Origin: Zychaea mexicana | Lineage: Eukaryota; Mucoromycota; Mucoromycetes; Mucorales; Lichtheimiaceae | Assembly: GCF_025766255.1 (NCBI RefSeq) | Contig: NW_026516699.1 | Location: forward strand, 62,001 to 126,000 | Direction: 5' to 3' | Length of the DNA: 64,000 bases | Program-made: the position numbers and the translations under genes | Part shown: piece by piece, positions 53,361-63,938 of the stretch | How the letters are laid out: each line of letters starts with the position of its first letter | Numbering within the stretch: position 1 is the stretch's first letter | The notes under the pieces: generated by a model | What the model saw: only the letters and a program-made list of their open reading frames with translations | Database searches by the model: none | Told to the model about the DNA's origin: nothing

Positions 53361-56091
53361 ATGAACGAGTATACCAGTGGCAGCGATACTGACAGCGGTG
53401 GCGACGACGACTATGCCCCCATTGTCGCCTCGAGCTGGGGTGATCAAAAAAAACCAACAGACAACAGCAACGACGGAAACAACGCAAAGCAAGACAAAGT
53501 AAACGACTGGGCTTCCTTAATCGATCCTAATGCCAAGCTTGGTAATAATGGTGTGGGCAGTGGCGATTTACATCGAAGAGGACCGAATTATCGACCTGTT
53601 GATGAAACTCTTATTCTACGACAACGGCTCCAGGGTGCCAGTTTGAAAACGGAAGAAGAGAAAAAGGCACACAGGGAGCGCAACGCCCGAGGAAAAAGAA
53701 AGATGATGCGTTATGTTCGGGAGCTGGAGGAAGACCGGCCTACGTCTCGACGATTTGTATCCAACACTAGGAAATCGGCACGTTCCTTTTCGTCTTCTGC
53801 ACGCGGTGGTAAAAAGCCTTTCTCTTCACCGCGCAGCAATTTCTCATCGTCCGCACGAAAAAAATCGTTCTCTCCATCCGATACCACCACAACCACAACC
53901 ACTACTACGGCAGCAGGCAACACTGACGATGTAGCGCCACCGTCACCATTGCCGCCAATCGAAAACAAGCCATTGGCTGTCTATCGTGAAACGGCACCAT
54001 GGGACGACTTTACTGAAGTGACGAAGTTTCCATCTTCATCTTCTCCTGAGCAACAACTAAAACAACCTCGACCATCAAAACAACCATCTTCTGAACAACA
54101 ACAACTACAACAAGAAAAACAATCGCAATTGAAAAAGAAAGCATCAGTTCGCTTCAGTCATCCGTTGGTGCAACCGCCTCCTATCGCGTTACACTCACCC
54201 AAAAGCACAAAATCAACTACAACTACGACTACGACTCTGAGAAATTGCAACAGCACCAGTAATGTTTTCCATATTGACAGTACGACTACTACTGCTACTA
54301 CTACTATCACAGCAACAGCGTCTTCCGGTGCTTCCACAACCCCCACAACCGATAGTAATACCGTGAGCCCTGCAACCACAACGAAGCCAACAGCACCATC
54401 ATCATCATCACCTGTTGCTGCTTGCGATCCCACAGCCGCTAGTAATATCGTGAGTCCTGCAACCACAACACCAACAGCATCACCATCATTACCACCTGTT
54501 GCTGCTCGCCCACCGTCCATCGCAAGCAGCAACAGTAATCCGTGGGTAGGCAAGCTGTTAATGGAGGAGCCGTTCTGGAAAGGACCAATGGAAAAGGTAA
54601 TGACAAAGAGAGGAAACAAGTGGACGTGCAAACCGCGTGTAAAATTCAAGATTAATAAAGTTGGCGTTATTAACCTACTTCAAAAAGGAGAGCACTGCAA
54701 AGAAAAAGGAAGATACCAAGTTGATTGAAGAGACAGAGCCCCAGCAATCTTTACAAAGATTGGACACATCCTCTGGGGCATCCAAGTGGTCGTCGGGAGA
54801 CGTGCTCACGCCGTCGCCCGTGACAACGCCTACCAAACGAACAGTGCCGCCTGCGTGGCATCCGCCTCCATCGGCTGATTGGGTGAATGAATTTATGGTA
54901 TCATCCACCAAGTCAACCACCAGCAAGAAAGCTACTCCTAGCCTGGGTAACGAAGAAGCAGTTGGTAATCCTACCGCAACCACCAACCACCCCAATCCAC
55001 ATACTTCAGCCATGAAAGCTGGTGGCGGATGGCAGCATCCAACGTCATGGAATCCGCCTAGTTCGCTTACTGCACCATCTACACCAGTATCTCATAGCGA
55101 CTCATACAAATGTTCGCAAGCATCCGGCACTACTACTTTGAAAACTCCATCGATACCCGCAAAGCCTGTATCACCAGCTGCGTCGCCCACGCAACCAGCA
55201 AAAGTAGCAGCGCCTACTCCTGCTGCTGCACCATCAACAACCAACTGGCAGTCTTTTGTTTCACCAGTATCAGAAAAACCAGTAACACCACCCGCCACTA
55301 CTGCAGAAAACACATCTTGGCAATACACCACTAGTACTACGACGTCTACTCCACCAGTCCCAGCGAAACCAATAACGCCACCAGGTAGGCAGTCTCCCTT
55401 TTCGGTGCTAGCGCCTACATCCAATTGGGAAACAAACACAACGGCTACTACGCCTGTATCCAACAACGATGATTCATGGAAACCCGCAACAAAATCGTGG
55501 GATGGTTCAGCTTCTAGTCCATGGAACGATTCGTCAGCAACCCAAGGCTGGAATAGCAACACTGATACTACATGGAGCAGCAACAATAATGGCTGGGGTT
55601 CTGACGCAACACGACAACAAGAAACAGAACAGCCCAAACGTGAACAGAAAACGGCACCAAGTCGATTCTCTCGACCCGGTCGACCAAAATACTCAACTCG
55701 ATCTAAGGGCCCCACACCAGCCAACTATCGGCCTGACAAACCACTCAGTCCACCGACCAAAGTGGCGCCTCCGTCGCGCGCAGATAATCCTGTCGTTGTG
55801 TCCATCAATGTCGAGTTAAGCGCAGATAATAAGATACCCGTGCATCTTCATCTGTACGATGATCCGCTCAACGTGGCGCGTCAGTTCGCTCAAGCACATT
55901 CCATTCATTCACCCAACATCATTGAAGCCCTCAACCAATTGTTCTCATCACAAAAGGCCCAGGCTGTCAGAAAACGGTCACAATCCAATGTAAATAACAC
56001 TTCATCCTTACCTTTACCGCCTCGTGGCTATCAGCAGCAGCATCAACATGATCATCACCGTCCGCATCAGCAGCAGTATCGTGGCAGATAA
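53361..56091 (+). CDS. Trp-rich low-complexity protein with GW/WG motifs
   Basis: Two exons, 53361-54596 and 54688-56091, join in phase 0 (GPMEK to ESTAKKK) to 879 aa. Most of the protein is Ser/Thr/Pro/Gln/Asn-rich and disordered. At least 19 Trp residues are scattered in it, mostly beside Ser, Thr, Asn or Gly, with GW/WG pairs in SSWGDQ, GGGWQHP, TQGWNSN and NNGWGSD; the densest part is residues about 675-730. This resembles Argonaute-hook proteins (GW182, SDE3/NERD types), which use spaced Trp to bind Argonaute (family knowledge); binding here is inference. A folded-looking segment at about residues 780-835 (VSINVELSADNKIPVHLHLYDD, then PLNVARQFAQAHSI) could be a small beta-grasp domain. 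The C-terminus is Gln/His/Arg-rich. Retaining the 91-nt intron would truncate the protein after about 45 extra residues. It shares a promoter region with the GCR1_C gene. Confidence 0.75.
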
Positions 56092-56445
56092 GATTATCAA
56101 TAGCCGCTGTATTTCTAGTATCTTCATTCAGCCACCCCCACCTTAATTCTCTGTAAAACACTTTTCATCCTTCCTTTTTACTTTGCATTAATGAAAAAAA
56201 GTATTTTTCTTCTGATTTATCTTGCTATTGAAGATACTGTAGTTGCAATGGCTCTGTAATGATGCATTCGTCCAAGAGGCATACAGCGTCGTAATAGGAG
56301 AGAGAACAGCTCAGCTACATTCATTGTTGATACGCTACTGTAATGAATCTAGTGAACTCACTTCATTGTCGCTATATATCACTTGAGTTGTCCTTTATTA
56401 TCTTTTATTTAAGCTAGAGTTGGCTATCATGTGGTGAATATCAAC
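56092..56445. other. Convergent 3' region
   Basis: Presumed 3' UTRs of the Trp-rich gene and the NmrA-like gene. No further feature seen. Confidence 0.5.
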
Positions 56446-57324
56446 TTAAGAAAAAGCGCTCTTGTTACGAGCCATCCATTTTTGAATTGATTCAGGCTGT
56501 CGCCCAAGCAGGATTGGCAAACCACGAGTCACTGCTGGACTTACGGCGCGATACGTAGCGGCACAATACGCAAGATCAGAAGCGGATCCCATTTTAAGGA
56601 AAGTATCATACATGGTTTGTGGTGGGACCTGAGTGTACGTTATTGTGCGATCCAACAGTTCAGACAAAAATTGAGCACGTTCTTGGGGTGTCTTGACATC
56701 GCCAACCAGCTCGTATGCAGCATCACCATGTTTTTCGACTGGATCCATCAAAATACGTGCCGCTACCTCGCCAATATCGCATGGCGAAATCCATTCTTGC
56801 AACTCGTCCGGAGCAGAAGCAGAATCCATGATCGTGCTCTGTTTTTGGATAGTTTCGAGATTGAACAATAGATTGCTCATGAAATTGCTCGGCCGCAGAC
56901 TCACGAAACCATGATTTCGTGAAGGTTTGTTAGCTAGTTCATAGATGGCCTTTTCTGCAACTTGGTGTGGTAGCAGCGCTTGGTACTGACGCCAAGGCAC
57001 AGATTGGACTGACAAGTCGACAATTTGTTTCACCCCCGCTTCGTAGGCCTTTTTAGCCAGTGCAATTTTGATGGCAGCCATGTCATCCATGTCAGGCACA
57101 AGCAGAAACAAGCGCGTGTGACCGGCAATGGATTCATTAAATGGTGTCAAGTCGTGATAACCGCCTTGAATAATGGTGATAGTGCTAGACGTGTTGGCAA
57201 CTTTTGGCGGTGTACGAGTGTAGGCCGTGACCTGAATGCCGCTTTTGATCAGCTTGTCCAACACAACAGAGCCGACATTACCAGTGGCACCAAGGACATA
57301 AATACGCTCGTTGCTCTTCTCCAT
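56446..57324 (-). CDS. NmrA-like NAD(P)-binding protein
   Basis: Intronless frame of 292 aa, a typical length for the NmrA/atypical short-chain dehydrogenase family. The Rossmann glycine motif VLGATGNVGSVVLDKL lies at residues 9-24. FLLVPDMDDMAAIKIALAKKA and KQIVDLSVQSV follow the expected strand pattern, and YELVGDVKTPQERAQFLSELL is the usual substrate-side helix region. The classic Tyr-x-x-x-Lys catalytic pair is not obvious, as expected for NmrA-like sensors or reductases acting on NAD(P)H-linked substrates. The substrate is unknown. No introns are present, unlike most genes here, which could reflect transfer or retroposition, or simple loss. Confidence 0.88.
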   Translation of the reverse strand: MEKSNERIYVLGATGNVGSVVLDKLIKSGIQVTAYTRTPPKVANTSSTITIIQGGYHDLTPFNESIAGHTRLFLLVPDMDDMAAIKIALAKKAYEAGVKQIVDLSVQSVPWRQYQALLPHQVAEKAIYELANKPSRNHGFVSLRPSNFMSNLLFNLETIQKQSTIMDSASAPDELQEWISPCDIGEVAARILMDPVEKHGDAAYELVGDVKTPQERAQFLSELLDRTITYTQVPPQTMYDTFLKMGSASDLAYCAATYRAVSPAVTRGLPILLGRQPESIQKWMARNKSAFS

Positions 57325-57889
57325 CCTATACTTTTCTCACTAGTTGCTTTGTTATGTAACAAGAGAAATAGAGAGAAAGAGAGCTAAGAAAATAATCAAA
57401 ACTTTGTGTTGTTTATTTATAAACCGAGTTTGTTTTTGCTTACCAGCTATACCACGGTGTAATTCATGGAATCTCGCGAAGTTTCTCAGTTACTGCGGAT
57501 TCCTGCGACTCCCACAAGTTTTGTTTGCTGCGGTAAAACTATAATGGTAATCTCGTTACACCAACACAGTTGGTATCATAGCATTTGCAGTTTTGAGGCT
57601 GTGTAAAAGCTTCGTTACTTATAGTACTGAGCACATGACGACAACGGCGACATTAAAGAATGTCTTATTGGCAGGACGTCAAGGCTATCGTGCTATAGCA
57701 GTAGCAATCAAATTGCTACTGGTACTGTTGTGGCTTGCTAGTAAAGAAAATAAAACATGTACAGAGACGGCACGCAATCTAGTGCTAAGGCCAGCGATCT
57801 ATTGTACATGGTGCTTTTTGTTTGAATATCGACTATTTAATTATGTTTCATTATCGACTATTTAATTATTTTTGAAACCATTTGTGTTT
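57325..57889. other. NmrA-like upstream region
   Basis: Non-coding. A perfect hairpin (10-bp arms CAGTAGCAAT/ATTGCTACTG, 3-nt loop) lies at 57699-57721. Confidence 0.45.
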
Positions 57890-58232
57890 GGATACGCTTT
57901 TTTTAAAATGGATACGCTTTTGGATACGCTTTTGGATACGCTTTTTTCAAAATGGATACGCTTTTGGATACGCTTTTTTCAAATGGATACGCTTTTGGAT
58001 ACGCTTTTTTGAAAATGGATACGCTTTTGGATACGCTTTTTTCAAAATGGATACGCTTTTGGATACGCTTTTTTGAAAATGGATACGCTTTTGGATACGC
58101 TTTTTTCAAAATGGATACGCTTTTGGATACGCTTTTTTCAAAATGGATACGCTTTTGGATACGCTTTTTTCAAAATGGATACGCTTTTGGATACGCTTTT
58201 TTCAAAATGGATACGCTTTTGGATACGCTTTT
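57890..58232. repeat. 32-bp minisatellite
   Basis: About ten to eleven near-perfect copies of a 32-bp unit, each holding two copies of the core GGATACGCTTTT followed by a TTTTCAAAAT or TTTTGAAAAT spacer. The first copies are slightly irregular (a triple core near 57910-57945). Because 32 is not a multiple of three, the frame rotates each unit. The core lacks stops in all frames, so ORFs on both strands cross the array. These ORFs are artefacts of the repeat. Confidence 0.92.
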
Positions 58233-59289
58233 ATATCGCCTGATGATTGTAGCTGCGGTAACATTCCAACAAATATTGCTAACTTTTTTATCATGTTTCT
58301 GATTGTGATCAGTCTAAAAAGCGATTTTGGAGAACAAGTGCTCAATAGCAAGACCGGACGCATTGTAGTATTACCTGCTGATTCTAAAAAGAAGGAAGAA
58401 GTCTATATCGCATGGTTTCTGAGTTCACGTCAATGCTCCGTGTCTCTATTTTTATACATGTCACTCAAAATACAAGAAGCCCGATTCGGTCAAGTTTAAT
58501 TGAGTGATCCCAAACAATTGCGAAGGTACTTCAATTTCTTACCGTGGACAAAACGCATCTACTAATCAGTTGGCTATATTAAAGACGTTTACTTCAAGCG
58601 ACTTGACCATCGTCATTGAACAACTGATTTTCACGGCTTAACTCAGCCAGAAACGACTCGCCAAAATTCGCTTTATCAAGCAGGGGCTCTTCTTCGATAA
58701 CGACGTGGTGTTGTAATCGTTATCGCAAATTTACATGGATAGACTGGTCGACTGGAGGACGGAGAAAATGCGATAATAGCCAAGCAACAACTCAACGATT
58801 CATTTTAGTTTGGAGAGAGCAAAGCGGGCAGTCTACACTATGATGGCTAAAGCTGTAGTACTAAAAGCACCAACTAATGGTGTTTGAAATACGGCGACAA
58901 GTACCCTGTTTTACCATGATATATTGCAGCTTGATAGGCAAACCAGATAGTAGAAAGGACGGTAGTTCACCAAATGCCGCACAGTATGAAGGAAAGGTAA
59001 GATTGTATACTTTCACGCGAGTTTTGGAACCGACAGAAGTCCAGCTATCATATATATCTTATGATCTCGTTCAAAGAAGAAAAAATATATTTTCATTTTC
59101 ATGCTTTTTTCTCCTCATAGTGGAGACTAAATAAATTATTTTTTTTTGTGAGTTCAAAGCTAACTGGTAGCTCTTATATAAGATAAGTGACAGATAGTAA
59201 GTATAAGCAAAGGGGACTTGTACATTGCTAGAAGTAGGATGGCTGAGGCGCTGGGGATGACATGTCAAAGGTGCGCAGTGTACGCAGCA
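58233..59289. other. Decayed repeat DNA
   Basis: No supported gene. Short frames on both strands may be the eroded 3' end of the exonuclease pseudogene and other debris. Confidence 0.4.
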
Positions 59290-59415
59290 AGGTGGCGGGA
59301 AAAGGCTCCTGACTAGTTCTGTTGAACTTCTATTCTGCGTCAAAACCAACAGCAAAACTTGATCCGGCCTTGTTTCTGGGATTATCTTGACTACTTGATT
59401 CCAATAACAGGGTAA

Positions 59416-59851
59416 GAGCACCTGCAGCGGTCGCTGTTACGAAACTGTTAAATTTCAGAGTTTAACAGCCCGCTTAACAGTGCGTAACAGCTTAACAGGG
59501 CATTTCGTGCAGCGGTTACTGTTACGAAGCTGTTAACTTCACACGTCGTTGGTTTCAATGAAAGCTTTGCCCTTTCTCTTGAGCAGGGGGCAGCGGCAGA
59601 AACGTCAGACAGGCGAGTGGCGTTAGAAGTAGCGTTGTTCAATTTGAAGAATACAAACAAAGAATGAAGTGAGATATAGCTTTATTTTTCAAGTCCTTTT
59701 TCTCGATTCAAGAAACTGTTAAATTTAACAGTTTTTGTTCGGGCTGTTAAATTTAACAGGACGTTAACAGCAACCGCTGCAAGGTCTGGCTGTTAAATAA
59801 ACTGTTAAATTTAACATAACAGGTTCTTAACAGCGACCGCTGCAGGTGCTC
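59416..59851. mobile_element. 436-bp MITE with TAA target duplication
   Basis: The terminal inverted repeats begin GAGCACCTGCAGCGG, match perfectly for 24 bases and continue with few mismatches. TAA flanks both ends (59413-59415 and 59852-59854), the 3-bp target typical of PIF/Harbinger elements. An inner, second pair of arms (about 59509-59535 and 59760-59780) repeats the TGCAGCGGTT core, and a perfect 22-bp palindrome lies at 59713-59734. CTGTTAA/TTAACAG words fill the element. No transposase is encoded, so it is non-autonomous. It is inserted in the exonuclease pseudogene. Confidence 0.85.
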
Positions 59852-60985
59852 TAAGAGCGCTGTTGATACTGGCAGTTGTACTAAGTACTGGAGGGTTTGA
59901 AAACTGTTGTGGTAGCTCGAGCTCTAGATAATGCTGAGATGGATGCAATGGTTGAGATTGGATGCCTTCGCGCAAAGAAGGAAAGACTTCCTCGAAAAAT
60001 GTCTTATCTACGCTAGCTTTGTCTGTGAAAAGAACCTGAGGACACTGATGACCGAAGTTGTGTAAGCTTTTGCACATGTTGTAGATTGGTTGATGTATAT
60101 AGTCCATTGATGATGACAGTACAAAGCACTGCAAGCGAATCTCGCCGAATTCGTTGGTCATGGTAAACAAGCCCTCAAAGATCTTCATTCCATCAAGTTT
60201 ACCTAGGTGAGCAGGGACCTAAGGATTGGAAGTTTAACAGCTCAATCAAATTTAAGCATACTATATCAACAATTTACTTTATAGCTGTGATCAACATGCA
60301 CGACGTCTGCTGATAAGGAGCTTGTGTACTGATTGTGATCTGTACATACTTTTCCACAAAGCCATTGAAAAGTTCTGTGAAGTACTTGGCACTTGGTACG
60401 AAGCCACAGTATCCAGTAGTAGTATCCTCGAATGATGAAAATTTTGCAATCTTAATTCGTTTCACCATACTATTCAGCATTCTTTGCTTGTGTTTAAGTT
60501 CGAGTTCCCTCTGTTGGTCTTGAATGTGCTCACGCTTTTTGACGAATTGATGCTCCAGACCGTCGTGTCGAAGATTATGGAGCTCGTAAAGCATACGCAT
60601 GAATGGCTTGGGCCCTATTCCAGAAGCGAAGGTACTGTACATTAGTCGCATCACTTGAAATGACACGCCGCTGCGATGCAAAAAATAAGTAGGGAATTCT
60701 TCGATAGCTCGGGTGGTAACATAGCAACGACCTCTTCGTCATGCCCCATATATGTTGTATTGCATCCATTGTTGTATTTATAACAGTAGGACATTATTTA
60801 AAAGTTGTCCGTGATATCGATGACTCTATGGGCAGCAGACGATGTTGGCCATCCATGGGTGTCCAGCTTTTTCTTGCAGCTTGGACATAGTACAGTCTCG
60901 AGCAAATGAGGAACCCACATGAAAACTCGGGGCTTGTATAACGGTCTTAGATCTAATTGTACTTGGCTTTGTAGCTGAAAATATG

Positions 60986-61841
60986 TAGGGGTCGCAATCT
61001 GACCCGCGGGTTGAGGACAGGTCAACGGGTCGGGTTGATGCATTTCTAACCCGCGGGTCAACCCGTCTAACCCTTGACCCGACCCGTTGACCCGTTGTGA
61101 CCCGTGTATACATATAATATGTATGAGGTACTTGTATTCAAGTAGTCAATCTTCTTGTTGGGAAGCATCATTATATTATAGGATGTAGTTATCAATATGT
61201 CTGCTATAGAACTATAACATAAAATGCTTTTTATTGTGGGATTATCTTTTATATTCAAGAGTAAAGGATAAGTAAGCTATAAGCAATATATGTAAAAGGA
61301 GTTAAGAAGCAGCAATAGTACAATGAGAACGGACAATAAAGGGTGGCAGTAAGAGACGAGATTTAACAAAAGACTGAAAAGGAATTGAAAAAAGAAAAAC
61401 GAAGGAAGAAGGAAGAAGTGATAAGAAAAGGGAAAAGGAAAGGGATTATTAGGGGCATATAGGGAAGTCGATTTTCAACCACACTTTTACCATCATGCTT
61501 TCTTTAATACATGTGAGCCCGAGCGATTTCTTTTGTGATGGCACAAAACCCTTTACCTTTGAAATAATCACACAAAACGTAGATGTTGCAAGCACTGTTA
61601 GAAATTTGCGTGCCATCATCTTAGAAAGCTTTGTATATATATATAGAGTTTTGCACTTCCAGTGCTCAAGTTCAGGCTGATTGACACTTCCTTCATCACC
61701 ATATCGAAATCAGTCTTGACCCGTCAACCCGAGTTTTGACCCGTCGGGTTGAACGGGTCGGGTCGGGTCAGTGTTTTCTTAACCCGCGGGTCAATGGGTC
61801 AGACCCTTGGCCCGACCCGACCCGTCCAATTGCGACCCCTA
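60986..61841. mobile_element. hAT-like non-autonomous element rich in CCCGCGGGT
   Basis: Ends TAGGGGTCGCAAT and its reverse complement ATTGCGACCCCTA match over 13 bases. Subterminal regions (60996-61105 and 61715-61825) are packed with GGGTCGGGT, GACCCG and the palindrome ACCCGCGGGT, in both orientations, as in many hAT-derived elements (family knowledge). No clean 8-bp target duplication is visible; at most a TA on both sides. The interior has only short ORFs. The element separates two parts of the DUF6729 coding sequence. Confidence 0.7.
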
Positions 61842-62093
61842 ACTCGAGCTCGTCCTTGAATAATTGACGAGTTATGAGGCCAATAATGGCAGTGGTAGGG
61901 AAGTACCTACATATCATCTCCTCCTCAACGGATTCCACCTTCTGCGATCCTATCCAGCATTCACTTGTCTCCTCTTTTCTAAACTTTTTCTCTCCTAGTG
62001 TTGTACTAAATATGACTGGCCGTTTTGACGGCACAAGACATTTGCCAGACTACAAACGATTGCAACATACAGAATACCACCTCACAAGAATAT

Positions 62094-62251
62094 GTTGACA
62101 AGATACAAACGAGCATACAAGCAATGAGTAGAAGGAGGTATTCGACAACATCGTGATTGTATTTGTATTATATCATTGTATCATATGGCAAGCGGCGAGG
62201 CAGTTTTATTAGGAAAAAAAACTATAAATAGCCATACTATCACAGGCAATA
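62094..62251 (+). repeat. LTR-derived direct repeat, copy 1
   Basis: About 158 bp similar to 63723-63879, from GTTGACAA-GATACAAACGA to TATAAATAGCCA and CACAGGCAAT. It abuts the Gypsy pol remnant without the expected internal region, so the junction is rearranged. Confidence 0.65.
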
Positions 62252-62255
62252 GAAG

Positions 62256-63406
62256 AGCCGTTCCTGTGGAAAAACAACATTCTATTTCAAAAACAAGATG
62301 AAATTTTGACAAGACCAGTCCTTCCGCAGACGATGATCCAAGTAGTTCTCCAAACAGCACATGGCGACAAAACAGCAGGTCACTTTGCAGTTGGAAAAAC
62401 CATGGACAAGGCCAAACAGCTAGCATGGTGGTCAACAATGCAAGAAGACGTAAAAGCTTGGGTTCAGGGATGTATGTCATGCCAAAAATACAAGAATAGT
62501 ACCACGTCGACAGCTGCGCCGATGAAACCAATATTGCCAAGATTCGCTGGCAAAATATGATCGGCGGACATCGCGGTGTTCCCACAAAGCAAAAAGGGAA
62601 ACGAATACCTCCTTGTTCTTGTGGAATACTTATCCAAGTGGTGCATCACGGCAGCACTTCCAAGCTTTGACTCCGATCATGTGGCACATGTGCTCTTGTA
62701 TGAAATGGTGCTCAAGTATGGCAAGCCAAATAGGACTTTTGCCGGACAACGCTTCTAATTTTCTTTCGGATGCTATGAAAGCTGTTTGTCTCGGACTTGG
62801 TGTGTCTTGCTCGCTCACCTCGGTTGAATACCCTCAATGCGACGGCCTTGTTGAACGCATGAACAGGACCATCAAGACTTCGTTGGCCGCCTATGTGGAG
62901 TAAGACCCTAGCAAGTGGGACGAATTTCTGCTATTGTAACATTTGCGTACAATATGGCAAAACAATCATCAACTGGCTAGACACCATTTGAGCTTATGTA
63001 CAGTCGACGGGCTGCCGTTCTTCTACCCAACGAACTGTGCCCAGAAGCCAAGACTTACGAAACACAATCATGGATACACTATCTGAATTCACACATACCA
63101 ATTATCCATGGAGAAGCACTCAAGAATATCAAGGCCGCACAAGCCCGCCAAAAGCGATTTTACGATAAAACAAAGAATACAAAACATGACTATAGAATTG
63201 GCGACCTGGTTACCCAAAGAAATCTTGAGAAATCATCGTTTCCAAAAGAACGCTGGTCTGGCCCCTATGTGATACTCGCAAAAAACAATGAAGAAGGGAC
63301 ATCCTACAAGGTCCAGAAACAAGGTCCAAGCTGTTTCACAACAACCGCAAATATCAAGCACCTGCACCCATGGCATGAACCACCTTCTTTCACAAGAAGG
63401 GGATGA
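62256..63406 (+). mobile_element. Ty3/Gypsy pol fragment (integrase), degenerate
   Basis: The 3' end of a retrotransposon pol. A H2C2 zinc-binding module (AHGDKTAGHF, then CMSCQKYK) leads into the integrase core: FPQSKKGNEYLLVLVEYLSKW, LPDNASNF, and CDGLVERMNRTIK. The second Asp and the Glu are 35 residues apart, as in DD35E integrases. The C-terminal part has QKRFYDKTKN and GDLVTQRN, then a chromo-like strand set WSGPYVILAKNN before the stop. The frame is broken at about 62560, 62750, 62900 and 62960, so it is inactive. A polypurine AAGAAGGGGA just before 63404 marks the 3' LTR boundary. Gag, protease and RT are missing. Confidence 0.85.
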
Positions 63407-63650
63407 TGTGAGATGATCAATGATGACGCCGCCATCTAAACGATCAGAAAAGACGTAGCCATCAGTATGTAAGAATCATGTGCCATCATTAGCGATTAGG
63501 AGTACACATATAAATACCCATCAAAGAAGCATCAAATAAAAAGAAGGCATAGAATTATCTAATTCTCTCGTATTCCAAGTTCCCTTCATCCTGTTCAAAC
63601 TCAATCAAGCCCTCTATCCTATTATCATCCTTTGGTCTTCTCCTTTTTCA
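63407..63650 (+). repeat. Gypsy LTR (probable 3' LTR)
   Basis: Begins TGTGAGATGATC directly after a polypurine tract and ends ...TTTTTCA, so TG..CA termini give 244 bp. Inside are TATAAATA (63510-63517) and AATAAAAAG (poly(A) signal-like). Confidence 0.65.
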
Positions 63651-63722
63651 TTGGTTATAGATGATGTGTCATAGTAAAAATGACCAGCCTTTAATTATTC
63701 CGTTTTGGCGGCGCAAAAATAC

Positions 63723-63938
63723 GTTGACAACATACAAACGAACACACCACAAACAACGAGTAGAAGGCGGGATTCGACAGCATCGTAATTGTATCGTATT
63801 ATATGGTTGTAGCATATGGCAAGCGCCGAGGCACTTTATTAGAAAAAGATTATAAATAGCCACGCTATCACAAGCAATAAAAAGTATCTTTTAACAACCC
63901 TCTATTCTCTGATTACCCTTTGTTCTTATCCTTTCTCA
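63723..63938 (+). repeat. Second LTR remnant
   Basis: Similar to copy 1 at 62094-62251 and built like the LTR before it (TATAAATA, then AATAAAAAG, ending ...TTTCTCA). It is followed by TTGGCTACGG, as the first LTR is by TTGGTTATAG, which may be the primer-binding side of another element running out of the window. Confidence 0.55.

Larger units (their letters stand above)
59290..62034 (-). pseudogene. DUF6729/3'-5' exonuclease-type gene, broken
   Basis: Remnant of a mobile-element-type gene family, known in Mucoromycota and Glomeromycota, with an N-terminal DUF6729 zinc-binding region and a C-terminal RNase-H-fold exonuclease (family call from memory of the motif pattern). Readable in order on the minus strand: IIGLITRQLFKDELEL, then (past an inserted element) PLYKPRVFMWVPHLLETVLCPSCKKKLDTHGWP, AHRVIDITDNF, GVSFQVMRLM, YCGFVPSAKYFTELF, FTMTNEFGEIRLQCFV, and finally FAVGFDAE, the DxE exonuclease motif. 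Damage: a TAA after DITDNF, a frameshift near 60680, a TAG exactly after FDAE where Trp is usual, and two DNA-transposon insertions (60986-61841 and 59416-59851). Coding parts continue in frame across the second insertion when the element and one target copy are skipped. Confidence 0.75.

Noticed and set aside
55092..55724. 210-codon minus-strand ORF
   Set aside because: Antisense shadow of the Trp-rich gene's low-complexity Thr/Ser/Pro region.
57882..58302. ORFs coding repetitive GYAF/MDTLLDTLF peptides on both strands
   Set aside because: They are produced by the 32-bp tandem repeat, which lacks stops in several frames; no independent coding evidence.
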